Assembly: GCA_021770655.1 (NCBI GenBank)
Contig: JAETQO010000023.1
Span: forward strand, 1 to 64,000
Source of the DNA: Ruminococcus sp.
GTDB lineage: Bacteria; Bacillota; Clostridia; Oscillospirales; Ruminococcaceae
DNA length: 64,000 nucleotides
Reading direction: 5' to 3'
The position numbers and the translations under genes were made by a program. A model generated the notes under the pieces. The model worked only from the letters and a program-made list of their open reading frames with translations. It was not told the DNA's origin and searched no databases. This document shows, in pieces, positions 1 through 8,822 of the stretch (position 1 is the stretch's first letter; every line of letters starts with the position of its first letter).

Positions 1-2226
1 GTAAAGCCTGAATTTGTCGCATACTGTATTTCATATCCCGTAGCCGAACCCTTCTGCGCCCAGTCGATGTAGAATCCCTTGTAACGGGTTTCAAGTTTCT
101 GAATCGTCTGCTTTGCCGGGTTTATCACAAACGTCTTTGTAACGCTTCCCGTATAGTTGCCTTTTCCTGTGACAGTTACCTTAGCCGTTCCGACATTTTT
201 GTTATTGGAGTAAGATACGGTATAATCCTTATCTTTTGTAAGCGTCTGCGAACCGTACTTTACAGTAATTGACTGAGTGAGAGGGTTGCCTGTAAACGCT
301 TTATTGCTTATTCCGCCGATGGTGCAGGAAGAAAGCTTTACAGCCGCAAGAGCCGGTATGGTTTCGGTTTTAATGACCTTTTTACACACTGTACACTCCG
401 TATGCTTTGAGCCTGTTGTTCCTACTCCGGCAGGCTTATCAATTATCCAGCCGCTTTCGGTATGTCCTGTCGGCTCGGTTATTGAGTCCTTGTACTCGTT
501 TCCGCATACGGAACACTTATGGAGTGTACAGCCGCCGACCGTACAGGTCGGTTTTATCACAGTGCTTGTATATTTATGCCCCGTTGGAGCCGTCTCCGCA
601 CCCTTGTACTCATTTCCGCATATGGAACACTTATAGAGTGTATAGCCTCCTGTTGTGCAGGTTGGCTTTACTGTTGTTTCGGCCGTATAACTATGCTTAT
701 GGTTTTTAAGCGATGTTCCCGGCTCAACAGTACCATCATAAAAATAGTAATCATCGGGAACACGCCTTAAAGTTTACTATCCAGAGATCGTCATCTTCAG
801 AATAATTGAATTCAGCAGTTTTGGCTTTTTCCGTGACTTGGATATTGGTATATACATACTCATATTTTCCGATATCGGAATTATATTGATATTCGCCGTC
901 ATATGTTATCTGAGGTATGACCGCATCGCTTAACAAGATATCGCTAGTCGGGTGATCTTCAAATTTCTCGCCGGGAACAAAGCATTCGCACTCGTTGATA
1001 TATCTTCCGTCAACCCATGCGTCGGAGGCATATCCGAGGTCGCCGCCCCAATATATTTCAGCGCCGTTGTTTCCTGCGCTTTCTGTGCTGAAATTCGTTC
1101 CGTCGCCGTTTTGGTAAAGATAGGTATAACCTGTAGAGGTACTGCCGAATATACCATAGATTCCAATCAGGCGCAACCATGCGCCGCTGCCGACTTTATC
1201 GTATACGCTTTCCCAAGTAAGGGCATTTTCACGAGGAACATCATCTTCCATTTCAATTGCGGAATAATCATTAAGCAGCTGTCGGGCATTTTCGAGAGTG
1301 ATCTTTGTGCCGTTAGCGCCAAAAGTAAAGTACTGCTTGATTTTATCCTCGCTGATTCCCTGTCCTTTTCCTTCGCCTGCGCCGCCGTATGATTTTGTTT
1401 GACCGTCATATGTTACATCGATGAGATAATGCCAGTAGCTGTTCCAAACATACGAAGATGAATCGTCCAGCCGTTTTGCCACCTTTCCCATTACGCTTGG
1501 AAAGCCCAGTGAGTCATAGCGGAAAGGATAGATTACATTTGCAAAAAGGCTTTTGTTATCTTTGCGGGTATACGGAGATTGAATATAAAAAAGCTGATCT
1601 TCGTGAGGAGATGTTGACAAGCTCCAGTACGAGCCGGCTTTGTACAACTCACCGCGGATATATGAGCCGCTGTAAAGACAGACAGAACTAAAACCGTGCT
1701 GTACTGCGTCCATGTTATCAAAAAAGTTTGATTTATCTGCGTATGTATCGATAAGATAATCGGTACTGTCTTTCAAAGCAGGGAGTTTGAGCTTTACATT
1801 TGTATCGCTCCAATTTGCATACCAGCTATACTCTGAATCATCTCTGGACTGCAGTACAATCTCGCCGCCGTCGGTATCAAAGCTTTTGAAGATATAGCCT
1901 CCGTTTACTCGGCCTGTTTGCTTATTTTCATAATTAATATCCGCATATAAATTCACTTTCTCGTCCCAATCGTCCCAATCCAAGCTTATACACGAAGCCT
2001 CGTCATAGACCGATGACTTATCTGCGAATCTGAAAGAGGTCGGGTCCGGGTTATCTGTTTTTACAAAGAAATATTCATTAAACGGTGAAAGGATCGGCGT
2101 TATTGTATAGGTATAGGCGGTAACGCTTTTATTCTTGGCAGAGACTGTATCAGCAGATACAGGCAGAGCCACAGCACCGATTGTTATCGCCAATGCAAGA
2201 ACGCCGGATATAAACCTCTTATACAT
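1..2226 (-). pseudogene. Secreted repeat protein, frameshifted, 3' end outside window
   Basis: The reading frame 2226-751 encodes 491 residues beginning with a clear signal peptide (MYKRFISGVLALAITIG, cleavage near VSA-DT). It runs into a stop at 751-753. Directly beyond the stop, a second minus-strand frame reads without interruption to base 1. It gives two repeats of about 38 residues with the pattern PTCT-GG-TL-KCS-CGNEYK, then an Ig-like segment (KDKDYTVSYSNNKNVGTAKV) and the start of a fibronectin-III-like segment. This tail is typical of secreted Clostridia surface proteins. The two frames would join if two bases, for example one CG of a GCGCG run near 763, were restored, so this is a recent frameshift or a sequencing error. 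An AGGAGG ribosome binding site lies at about 2236-2241. The N-terminal 400 residues match no family I recognise. Confidence 0.7.
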
Positions 2227-2266
2227 ATTTTTTTAACCTCCTAAAATAAAAATAAGCACAGTATGA

Positions 2267-2380
2267 CTATACACACTGCACTTTGCAAACATAATCAAAT
2301 AATGAAATTTGTGCATTATAGCTCAGGGATACACCGGAACACTCCCATTTAAAACTGCTGAGATTAGTAAATTTACACAT
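2267..2380 (-). CDS. Small Cys-containing peptide, 37 aa, behind a perfect promoter
   Basis: The minus strand reads MCKFTNLSSFKWECSGVSLS... to a TAG at 2267-2269, giving 37 residues with cysteines at 2, 14, 32 and 36. An AAGAGGTGAG ribosome binding site sits about five bases before the ATG, and the promoter at 2401-2429 would start transcription only a few bases upstream of it. The ORF lies just before the secreted repeat protein gene. It could be a leader peptide for that gene, a short secreted or modified peptide, or chance. No known family is recognised. Confidence 0.4.
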   Translation of the reverse strand: MCKFTNLSSFKWECSGVSLSYNAQISLFDYVCKVQCV

Positions 2381-2400
2381 AAATCTCACCTCTTAAAATA

Positions 2401-2429
2401 ATTATAGCAATTTACCTATGAAATGTCAA
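2401..2429 (-). promoter_or_regulatory. Consensus sigma-A promoter
   Basis: On the minus strand TTGACA (2429-2424), a 17-base spacer and TATAAT (2406-2401) form a perfect consensus promoter. The start would fall near 2394, immediately before the ribosome binding site of the 37-residue ORF, and transcription would continue into the secreted protein gene ending in the window's first bases. Confidence 0.75.
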
Positions 2430-2559
2430 GAATTATTGACAAAATCATTTGATTATCGTAATTTCTGATGATGTTCAGGTATGTAGGCTGATTTATCAAG
2501 CCCTTTTCAAAGAGAATTTCAATCATCAGTCTTACCTCGTAGTCAAATTCGATCTTCAA
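2416..2559 (-). CDS. Small hypothetical protein, 47 aa (SHOCT-like helical peptide)
   Basis: A TTG start at 2559 is preceded by a GGAGGTAGC ribosome binding site (2563-2571). The product has 47 residues and contains VRLMIEILFEKGLINQPTY followed by a polar helix. Short helical proteins with an LxxKGLI core resemble SHOCT-type small proteins common in Clostridia, but this is a resemblance by eye only. Its stop codon lies inside the spacer of the next promoter, so the two small genes are packed tightly. Confidence 0.4.
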   Translation of the reverse strand: MKIEFDYEVRLMIEILFEKGLINQPTYLNIIRNYDNQMILSIILDIS

Positions 2560-3132
2560 TAAGCTACCTCCGTACTACAATTTTACTATTTTTTCAGCCG
2601 CAATGTAATCACCAACTGCAACTAATTTTTGTCTAATATTTCAAGATAATCTCGCAATTTGTTGAGAGATTATCTAACCACCAATTCCGGGTAAGGGAGT
2701 CGAATTAAAACAGCACTTTTGCTGCTGTAAGCTCATATTTATCACATAGTTGTGAAATCGTCTAATATTGTTGGGTTCGAATCCCGTATCTCGGTCGGTT
2801 GCCGAGTTCTTTATTCAGCAAAGAAATGCGAAAATTAATACGTACGAAAAAGCAGTAAAGAGCGACATGATGGAGCTAGAGAGCATAAAAATAGCCCCGG
2901 AGCACCCCCGATATGGTACTCTGACGCCTTATTTGCATAGTTTAACTTCAATTTTTGTACGTTCAGATCATCTTTGCAACATAAAGCGCGCAAAAGAACA
3001 TCTAAACGCAAGAAAAAACCTCTCTTGTCTTGGTAGACAAAAGAAGTTTCTTTCGTTGTGCGGATAACAGAAGTTGAACCTTCACCGAGTTCCCCCGACT
3101 GGCACCTGGGGAAGATGTCACGATAACGCCCG
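2560..3132. other. Gene-poor stretch with a hairpin
   Basis: No convincing gene is seen. A 10-bp perfect inverted repeat, AGATAATCTC at 2644-2653 and its complement at 2666-2675, could form a stem with a 12-base loop. Open frames across 2768-3067 and on the opposite strand have unnatural composition and no ribosome binding site. Confidence 0.5.
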
Positions 3133-3342
3133 ATGCGAAAGCATGTGGCAAGAATGAAGAAAGCACTGTTTTACAGCAGAAACAGAAAGCCCATAAATTA
3201 TACATTAGCCAAGTTGAAAATAATGATTTGGCGGTATTATATAAGCTATTGGAACAACCGCAAGATATGCTCAGCCAACAGAGGACTTCCACCTGCCGTA
3301 AAACGAAAAAGGTATTATGAATCGCTCGTTTCAGCCGCCTGA
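3133..3342 (+). pseudogene. Transposase C-terminal remnant
   Basis: The frame ends in WRYYISYWNNRKICSANRGL-PPAVKRKRYY, which resembles the C-terminal tail of IS3-type (OrfB) transposases, where a YWN-R--- segment is followed by L-P---KR or L-P--YR. The upstream DDE catalytic part is absent and the 5' half of the frame is not transposase-like, so this is a truncated scar. The downstream sequence 3350-3410 holds two inverted copies of a CAAAATGGA-type motif that may be the element end. Family assignment is tentative. Confidence 0.4.
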
Positions 3343-3715
3343 CCTGGCAGCACCCAAAACGGACAAATATCCATTTTGCTGTGTTTTGGGTATATTTGTT
3401 CCATTTTGAAGTGTGATTCCTTAATTGTTTTGAATTTGGGATAGAAAATGTGTCAAGGAATATTGACAATACCAGGGGCTGTCGGCTTGAATCAAATTTG
3501 CCGAAGCGAACATAATATTGAAACTTACTGCGGTCTTCTTTGTAAAAGCCCGGCTTGATGAGCATTATTCACTATACGTGCTATCTACTCGAAATTTTTT
3601 CTTTGTATGAATATGTAACAGTTACTCGTTCGGCACGGACAGACTTATATGTTTTTTCGTGTTTCTACTATACCATTTTCTATGCTTGTTTTGGGATAGC
3701 ATTACCTTTATGTGA

Positions 3716-5635
3716 TTATAATAAAAGGTTCTTGCTTTCCTTAAGTTTCTTGCTCAAGTTGTCTATCCTTATATATTCTTGTTCATTAGTTAAGTATACA
3801 TCTATATTGTTATCCTTGAATTTCAATGAACCACACATAAAAATCAAACTATCATCTTCGATTTTTAATGGATACCAATTACCGCTATATGGGAAAGCGG
3901 AATTTATTGAATAAACTATATCTGTTGCCGATTTAATAAAATCCTCTTCAATAAGATAATACCCATTTAATATATTAATCTCTTTGATGTTTTTGAGCTC
4001 CAAATTAATAGCTCGGGCAACGTGTGAATCATCTTCTTTCTCTTTATAATATATTTCCAAATGTTCCTTAAATATTTGCACATAGTCTTTTCCAATTTCA
4101 AACAGACGTTGAGTTATAAGTGGATAATCGAATAACAGAGAAGTTTGTATAACATTGTATGTTATGTTATATACAGCAGTTATAAGCCACAAATTTTCTG
4201 CTAAGACAGGATTCTTCCATATGATAGCCTCTGTATTCAACTCAGGACGGTGATGCAATTCTTTATACAGCATATATGCTTGATAGAAATTACCCTCAAG
4301 CAAGTAGCATTGAATTTCAATAATTGTTTGAGCTGCAATAAGAAATTTTATTTGTATATTTGTTGATTTAACAGTTTTACGATAGTGTTCGCACCATTTA
4401 TGTATTTCTGACATAATAATCAATCGATCTGATTGTTCTTCTACCCACAAAAGTAAGTCATCAAGGGCGTAATCGGTTAATTTTACTATTAATTCCGCTA
4501 TCAATTTATCATTTTTGGGGCATTCATTGGCAGACTCAATAAGCTGTAGTAAGGTTGTTAAATCGTTGTCTTCACATACCTGTACAATGGTTTTATTTGT
4601 TTTGTTATTTGATTGATACTGTTGGTTTTCAATATTATTAGAAGTAAGTAAAGCATATAATGTATCTCCATCAATCAGCTCAATGTTTTTGTCTTTTGCA
4701 AATAAAATCGCATTATTTGTGAAATAACCAGTAGTAATCAAAATTCCTTTGTTTGCTCTTTCAGAACAAATTACGCCATATAAATCACGAATTATAGGTT
4801 CGCCAACACTACCATTGTAACGTTTGCATTGAACGATATATTTTCCTTCCGTGAAAGGTTGGTGGTTTAATGCAATAAGATCTATGCCACCATCTCCGCT
4901 TGCTTTTGTTTGGTATACTTCAAACCCCATATTCTGCATTAGCTGTTTGCATATTTTTTCAAATTCTATTCCTGTCAAAGAAGTAATATCTAACGTATTT
5001 TTTTTGCTACATTCTTGAGATTGTTCGTTAAAACAACTCTTATTTTCGTCTGCAACCTCACAAGGAATTGGATGCATTTCATAATTTAAACCTTCAATAA
5101 TAGATGGGGAAAAATGTATATTTTTAATATTCTCTTTGATAGAATTTATATAGTAATTAGCTTTAAGAATTTTTGCACTATCAAGCGCATTACAATATTC
5201 AAGAGTTTCGTTTCTTAATAATTCAATGATATGTAAATATAATGTGATGATACTTTCATCTAATTTCATATTATTTAAAAAACACTGTTTCTCCGACTCA
5301 CATATCAAAAACATCACTATTTGATTTTCACCAATAGTATCAATTAAATTTTTCATAGATAAAACATAGTCATTTATTGTTTCTTCGCAACACACACTAG
5401 GCAAAGATGTATCCAAATAAAAATTCAAACATTCAATTTCAGATTTTCCCAAATTATTTTTTTCTTCTAAAAATAAAACAAGATAGGCCCGCAATTCCAT
5501 TAAGCAACATTCTCTTAAAGTATTACCTGAATTTGCGAGTTCTGGTATTAAATTAATTCCTAATCCGACATTATCCAACACATCACAAGTTTCTAAAAAA
5601 ACTTTGATTGAATTTTTTAAATCTGAATTTAACAT
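3716..5635 (-). CDS. Mrr-type restriction endonuclease domain protein
   Basis: The 639-residue product has a central Mrr_cat/PD-(D/E)xK nuclease domain at about residues 216-330. The visible motifs are LTGIEFEKICKQLMQNMGF, then GDGGID (D252) and QCKR (Q269, K271), which are the metal-binding and catalytic residues of Mrr-like restriction endonucleases. The first 215 residues are helical and Cys-rich, and the last 300 residues are helical with unknown function, perhaps a sensor or oligomerisation part. The gene is markedly AT-rich compared with the housekeeping genes to the right and stands alone with no methyltransferase next to it. A role in defence against foreign or modified DNA is inferred. 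A role in DNA repair is the alternative. Confidence 0.75.
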   Translation of the reverse strand: MLNSDLKNSIKVFLETCDVLDNVGLGINLIPELANSGNTLRECCLMELRAYLVLFLEEKNNLGKSEIECLNFYLDTSLPSVCCEETINDYVLSMKNLIDTIGENQIVMFLICESEKQCFLNNMKLDESIITLYLHIIELLRNETLEYCNALDSAKILKANYYINSIKENIKNIHFSPSIIEGLNYEMHPIPCEVADENKSCFNEQSQECSKKNTLDITSLTGIEFEKICKQLMQNMGFEVYQTKASGDGGIDLIALNHQPFTEGKYIVQCKRYNGSVGEPIIRDLYGVICSERANKGILITTGYFTNNAILFAKDKNIELIDGDTLYALLTSNNIENQQYQSNNKTNKTIVQVCEDNDLTTLLQLIESANECPKNDKLIAELIVKLTDYALDDLLLWVEEQSDRLIIMSEIHKWCEHYRKTVKSTNIQIKFLIAAQTIIEIQCYLLEGNFYQAYMLYKELHHRPELNTEAIIWKNPVLAENLWLITAVYNITYNVIQTSLLFDYPLITQRLFEIGKDYVQIFKEHLEIYYKEKEDDSHVARAINLELKNIKEINILNGYYLIEEDFIKSATDIVYSINSAFPYSGNWYPLKIEDDSLIFMCGSLKFKDNNIDVYLTNEQEYIRIDNLSKKLKESKNLLL

Positions 5636-5995
5636 AATAAAATCGCCCCTCTTTATTTAAGTTTTCATCCATAACAAATAACTTAGACATTTCCGCATTA
5701 TCTATTTACCAGTATTGAGAATCTCAATAGAACACCTTTATATCTTACGTAGTGATAATATATTTTATCAGCATAAAGCAATTTGTCAACCTTTTTTGTT
5801 TTTATTATATACTAAAATTGTGCAAAAGTCAAGCGTCCCTTTGTGGAAGTTGTACTATAATCTTTTACTAATTTCTTATTGTTTGTAGTATTGTTACAAA
5901 ACGATAGTAGAAGGCAGTCTTAATATCTTGCTTGCGGACATTTTTAACAGGCTAAATAATCTATAAACATAGGTTCAAGCACAAAATCTTACCCC

Positions 5996-6046
5996 GTAAC
6001 GATGAACAGGGGTGTGCATTTTTTGCACACCCCTGTTCATCGTTAC
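5996..6046. repeat. Perfect 23-bp inverted repeat with 5-base loop
   Basis: Bases 5996-6018 are exactly complementary to 6024-6046, separated by TTTTT. The stem is uninterrupted and includes the run AGGGGTGTGCA. It may work as a strong terminator in either direction, or be the end of a mobile element. No U-tract follows directly on the plus strand; AT-rich sequence follows after eight bases. Confidence 0.85.
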
Positions 6047-6563
6047 AGAGTTTAAATTTTCCTTTCGTCATATTGTATTATTTTCAGCTCTTATATAGAT
6101 CTGGCTTGCAGCTCGGGTGGTAATCTCATTCAGTCCGGCGATTTTGTAAAAGCTGCAGGAATAGGAGCAAACAGCTTCAATCACGATGCACTCAATTTGA
6201 ATGGGGAGTTCAAATATATTATGACAATAGTTGAACTAAGTCATCGATGCCCGTATACATATAGTAGCAAACCATACAAGATTTTTGTTCTGATTTTGTA
6301 CAAGCATACGAAATTCAAAAAAATCCAATAAAAAAAGATGTACTTTCGCAAAAATGTTGCCAGTAATAGTAGAGGGTAAAAAGAATCGCATTAATTGGCA
6401 AAACGCACAAAATCACGTCCTGCAATTTATGCATCTATACAAACTTTTTGAAATTGTCAAAAAAAAATCCCTGACAAAACGCAAAATCGTTGCTAGTAAT
6501 ATATAGAGGGTGTTGAAGTACCGTAATGGTAGTCGAGTTAGCTAAAATACCATTCAGAAAACT

Positions 6564-6756
6564 GTGCAGGTCTACAAAGATTTTTGGAAAGTGAGTAAAA
6601 GTAATGTTTTCATCGGCTACAGTATGAAGACAAAAGAATCTTGACAATTGAATCCCACGCAGGAGAGATACCAAGCGGTGAAGTACAGCGAAGATCGTGC
6701 AGGAGGAGCAGGAGCGTACCAAGCTTGGAAATACGTCCTTAGGTCAAACAAGGCTT
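6564..6756. repeat. 193-bp direct repeat, copy 1
   Basis: The segment from GTGCAGGTCTACAAAG to CAAACAAGGCTT is repeated at 7351-7543 with seven mismatches by eye (about 96% identity) and no gaps. It contains a CAGGAGGAGCAGGAGCG stretch, but no open frame that looks like protein. Confidence 0.9.
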
Positions 6757-7119
6757 TCTGACAGGAACTGTACTGTTGTGGGGCAGAAATAAAAAATCGA
6801 AAGTAGGTCTGAGACTTTGAAAAATACAACTCAAAGTCCTGCAAGGAGATCACGACCACTGTGAGCGTGACAGTAGTGACAGTAAAACCACAGGCGAAGT
6901 TACTGTCAACAAGCTGGTTTTAAAAGTCTGAAAACCCTTGTAAATCCTTGCTTTGTGGGGCGTGACGGCTGAAATCAAGTGTGAGTTTTACTGTCAACAC
7001 TTCAAGGTTACTGTCAACGCAAAACTCTTTCATAAATGAGCCAACTACCAACCTGATTCAAGGTGGACAGGTTTCTATAGGGACACCCAACCAATATTCA
7101 AACTCTCTAAATCATCCGT

Positions 7120-7310
7120 TCCAAATTTGTACAATCATACAATTTTTTAAAGAATTGCTGTCAAAATGGTTGTTAAAACCTCAACTTCTTCCCCTATACA
7201 AGTGAGAGCAAACTCTACAAAAAATTTGTTACGACTTTGTTCAAACCTACAAACTTTATGAATTAAGGGTTGTCAAAACATCAACTTCTTTCCGTATACA
7301 AGTGGAAGAA
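7120..7310. repeat. Degenerate tandem repeat units
   Basis: Two units about 111 bases apart share a TTGT-CAA--CTACAAA type core and a later block ending in ACAAGTG (about 7170-7203 and 7270-7307). Related cores occur at about 6290, 6420, 6566 and 7351, so the whole 6.3-7.5 kb stretch looks like an eroded tandem array split by unrelated sequence. Confidence 0.55.
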
Positions 7311-7350
7311 TTGCGGTAGTCAAAATATCTTAAACAAGATAAGCTAACTT

Positions 7351-7543
7351 GTGCAAGTCTACAAAGATTTTTGGAAAGTGAGTAAAAGTAGTATTTTCAT
7401 CGGCTACAGTATGAAGACAAAAGAATCTTGACAATTGAATCCCACGCAGGAGAGATACCAAGCGGTGAAGTACAGCAAAAATCGTGCAGGAGGAGCAGGA
7501 GCGTGCCAAGCTTGGAAATACGTCCTTAAGTCAAACAAGGCTT
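7351..7543. repeat. 193-bp direct repeat, copy 2
   Basis: This is the second copy of the segment at 6564-6756, 787 bases downstream. Its right end overlaps the last codons of the minus-strand pseudogene that ends at 7526, so the repeat boundary lies at a gene end. Confidence 0.9.
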
Positions 7544-8401
7544 AATGTATACCTTATCTTTTTCTATTACTAAGCTCCGCACAGGAACATGTTTAGAAAT
7601 TAGCAATGAATTGAATTTATTGGCTAGTTTTCCTACATCGCCAATATACTCCACATCTTTTATTGGCGTGAACAATTGTACATTCTGCTCTGTGTTTATG
7701 CGGATTTTACGGGATAGTATTTCATGCTCCCGTCCTTTACTGCTAATACATGAAAAGACGTCAAATAGTGTAGGGTTATGATACACCAACGACGCATCAA
7801 ATGGCATGCTATCAAATGGAAGGCATTCGTTCCACAGACAAAGATAAGAAATCCAGTTATTGGGGCGATCTGCTATTTGATATTTCATTATGTGGTGACG
7901 CATTTTAAGTAGCACATACCGAAGGATATTGCTTCCGGATGCTCCTGATTTTATTAACCGCCTGCATCTATCCAACGAGTTGAACAGATTATTTGAGCAG
8001 CTCAGGTTTTGAATTTCTGTCTTAACTGCATTATAGTATTCGTCGCTCATGGTTACAAGTTCAGTTAAGCTTATTCCTGACACCGTAAGATACTCCATCA
8101 TGGTGTTATATTCTATAGTGCCTGCGTTTACCTTCGGCATATCAAGGATTCGGGCAAAATCTTCAAACTCAACAGGTCGAATTGCCACTTTATAATTGTC
8201 GATCACCCTAATCGGCATCCGACGTCCAAGAATATCTATCTCTGTGTCGATATAATTGATCTTTATTGCTAAGGAACTGCCCCATATCATCCATATACAG
8301 GACATCTCTTTTGGAGCTGCGCGGAATGCTGTTCCCGGCAAGATATTGCCACCCTTCGTTCTCCAAGAACGAAAGGAATGCGTACTCATATTCAGATTCA
8401 C
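7526..8401 (-). pseudogene. Unknown protein fragment fused out of frame to an HsdR start
   Basis: The frame is open for 291 codons, but its first 40 residues are an out-of-frame reading of the HsdR-like start at 8435. Natural-looking sequence begins at about residue 48 (KINYIDTEIDILGRRMPIRV) and continues to the stop. It contains a helical middle (NILRYVLLKMRHHIMKYQ) and a C-terminus SKHVPVRSLVIEKDKVYIK. I recognise no family. The last codons lie inside the 193-bp repeat. The most likely history is a deletion joining an hsdR start to the end of an unrelated gene. Confidence 0.5.
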
Positions 8402-8435
8402 AATAGTGTCCGTTATAATTCTGTAATTTAACCAT
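8208..8435 (-). pseudogene. Type I restriction HsdR, N-terminal fragment
   Basis: After a GGAGGTTAAGGCA ribosome binding site the product begins MVKLQNYNGHYCESEYEYAF and continues ENEGWQYLAGNSIPRSSKRD, DDMGQFLS. This matches the usual beginning of type I restriction R subunits, including the E-xE--ai--Le--GW pattern. After about residue 56 the sequence stops resembling HsdR and terminates at residue 75, against roughly 1000 residues for a full HsdR. The nuclease and translocase domains are lost, so the type I system cannot restrict DNA from this locus. Confidence 0.65.
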
Positions 8436-8488
8436 TGCCTTAACCTCCGATAATCAACAATGAAACGGATTTACGCTCATTTGTTAAA

Positions 8489-8822
8489 CTAAAACAACTT
8501 ATTGAAATCTATGGAATAACCCATCGCTTTCAATTCTTTTAGCACATCAACTTCCCAGTTGGATTTATCTGTATACACGATTCCTTGCATATCAGATGGC
8601 AGCTCTACGCCGTTTTCAGCAACAATAACCACACGACGTCTGCTCAGCTTACCCATAAAGTAGCCTGCTTCAAATACAACATTTTGTCTTGCACGAGGCA
8701 GATCATTTGCATCAGCCTTAGCTCGTCCAAAATCGTCGGCAGTAAACAAGCAGATCGCACCGCTTGTTCAATAAGGTCGTCAATCTCGTCAATGATCTCT
8801 TTTAATTTCTCATAATCATTCA
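8489..8822 (-). pseudogene. TIR-like nucleotide-binding protein with internal deletion
   Basis: The gene starts at 8822 overlapping the hsdS stop (ATGA) with MNDYEKLKEIIDEIDDLIEQ, a helical N-terminus. It then loses frame. The second frame (to 8489) reads FTADDFGRAKADANDLPRAR, QNVVFEAGYFMGKLSRRRVV and ends SIDFNKLF. These are the DDxG and RARQNVVFEAGYFMG-L-R-RV motifs of the TIR-like predicted nucleotide-binding family (TIR_2/CAP12-like). The segment that should connect them, including the first beta strand and its FIVHG motif, is missing. An internal deletion of about 200 bases is inferred. Family members act as defence effectors, but this copy is unlikely to work. Confidence 0.65.

Larger units (their letters stand above)
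5636..7525. other. 1.9-kb AT-rich non-coding repeat region
   Basis: No intact gene is seen. The stretch holds the 23-bp hairpin at 5996-6046, a possible protein fragment at about 6091-6330 (frame containing DLACSSGGNLIQSGDFVKAA, no start or family recognised), a run of degenerate repeat units, and two 193-bp near-identical direct repeats that are listed separately. Confidence 0.6.

Noticed and set aside
2765..2800. tRNA-like T-arm GGGTTCGAATCCC
   Set aside because: The stem does not extend to five good pairs and no anticodon or acceptor arm fits upstream, so it is not an intact tRNA. It might be an integration scar, but nothing proves it.
3002..3565. 187-codon minus-strand open frame and the overlapping plus-strand frame at 2768
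   Set aside because: Composition is unnatural (Cys/Leu/Ser runs), there is no good ribosome binding site, and it overlaps the transposase remnant.
6091..6330. Possible gene fragment with DLACSSGGNLIQSGDF
   Set aside because: It looks protein-like for about 50 codons but has no start, no family I recognise and runs into repeat sequence, so it is only mentioned in the intergenic note.
6280..7545. CRISPR array
   Set aside because: The units are 110-193 bases long and degenerate, with no short constant repeat and no unique spacers of even length, and no cas genes are present.
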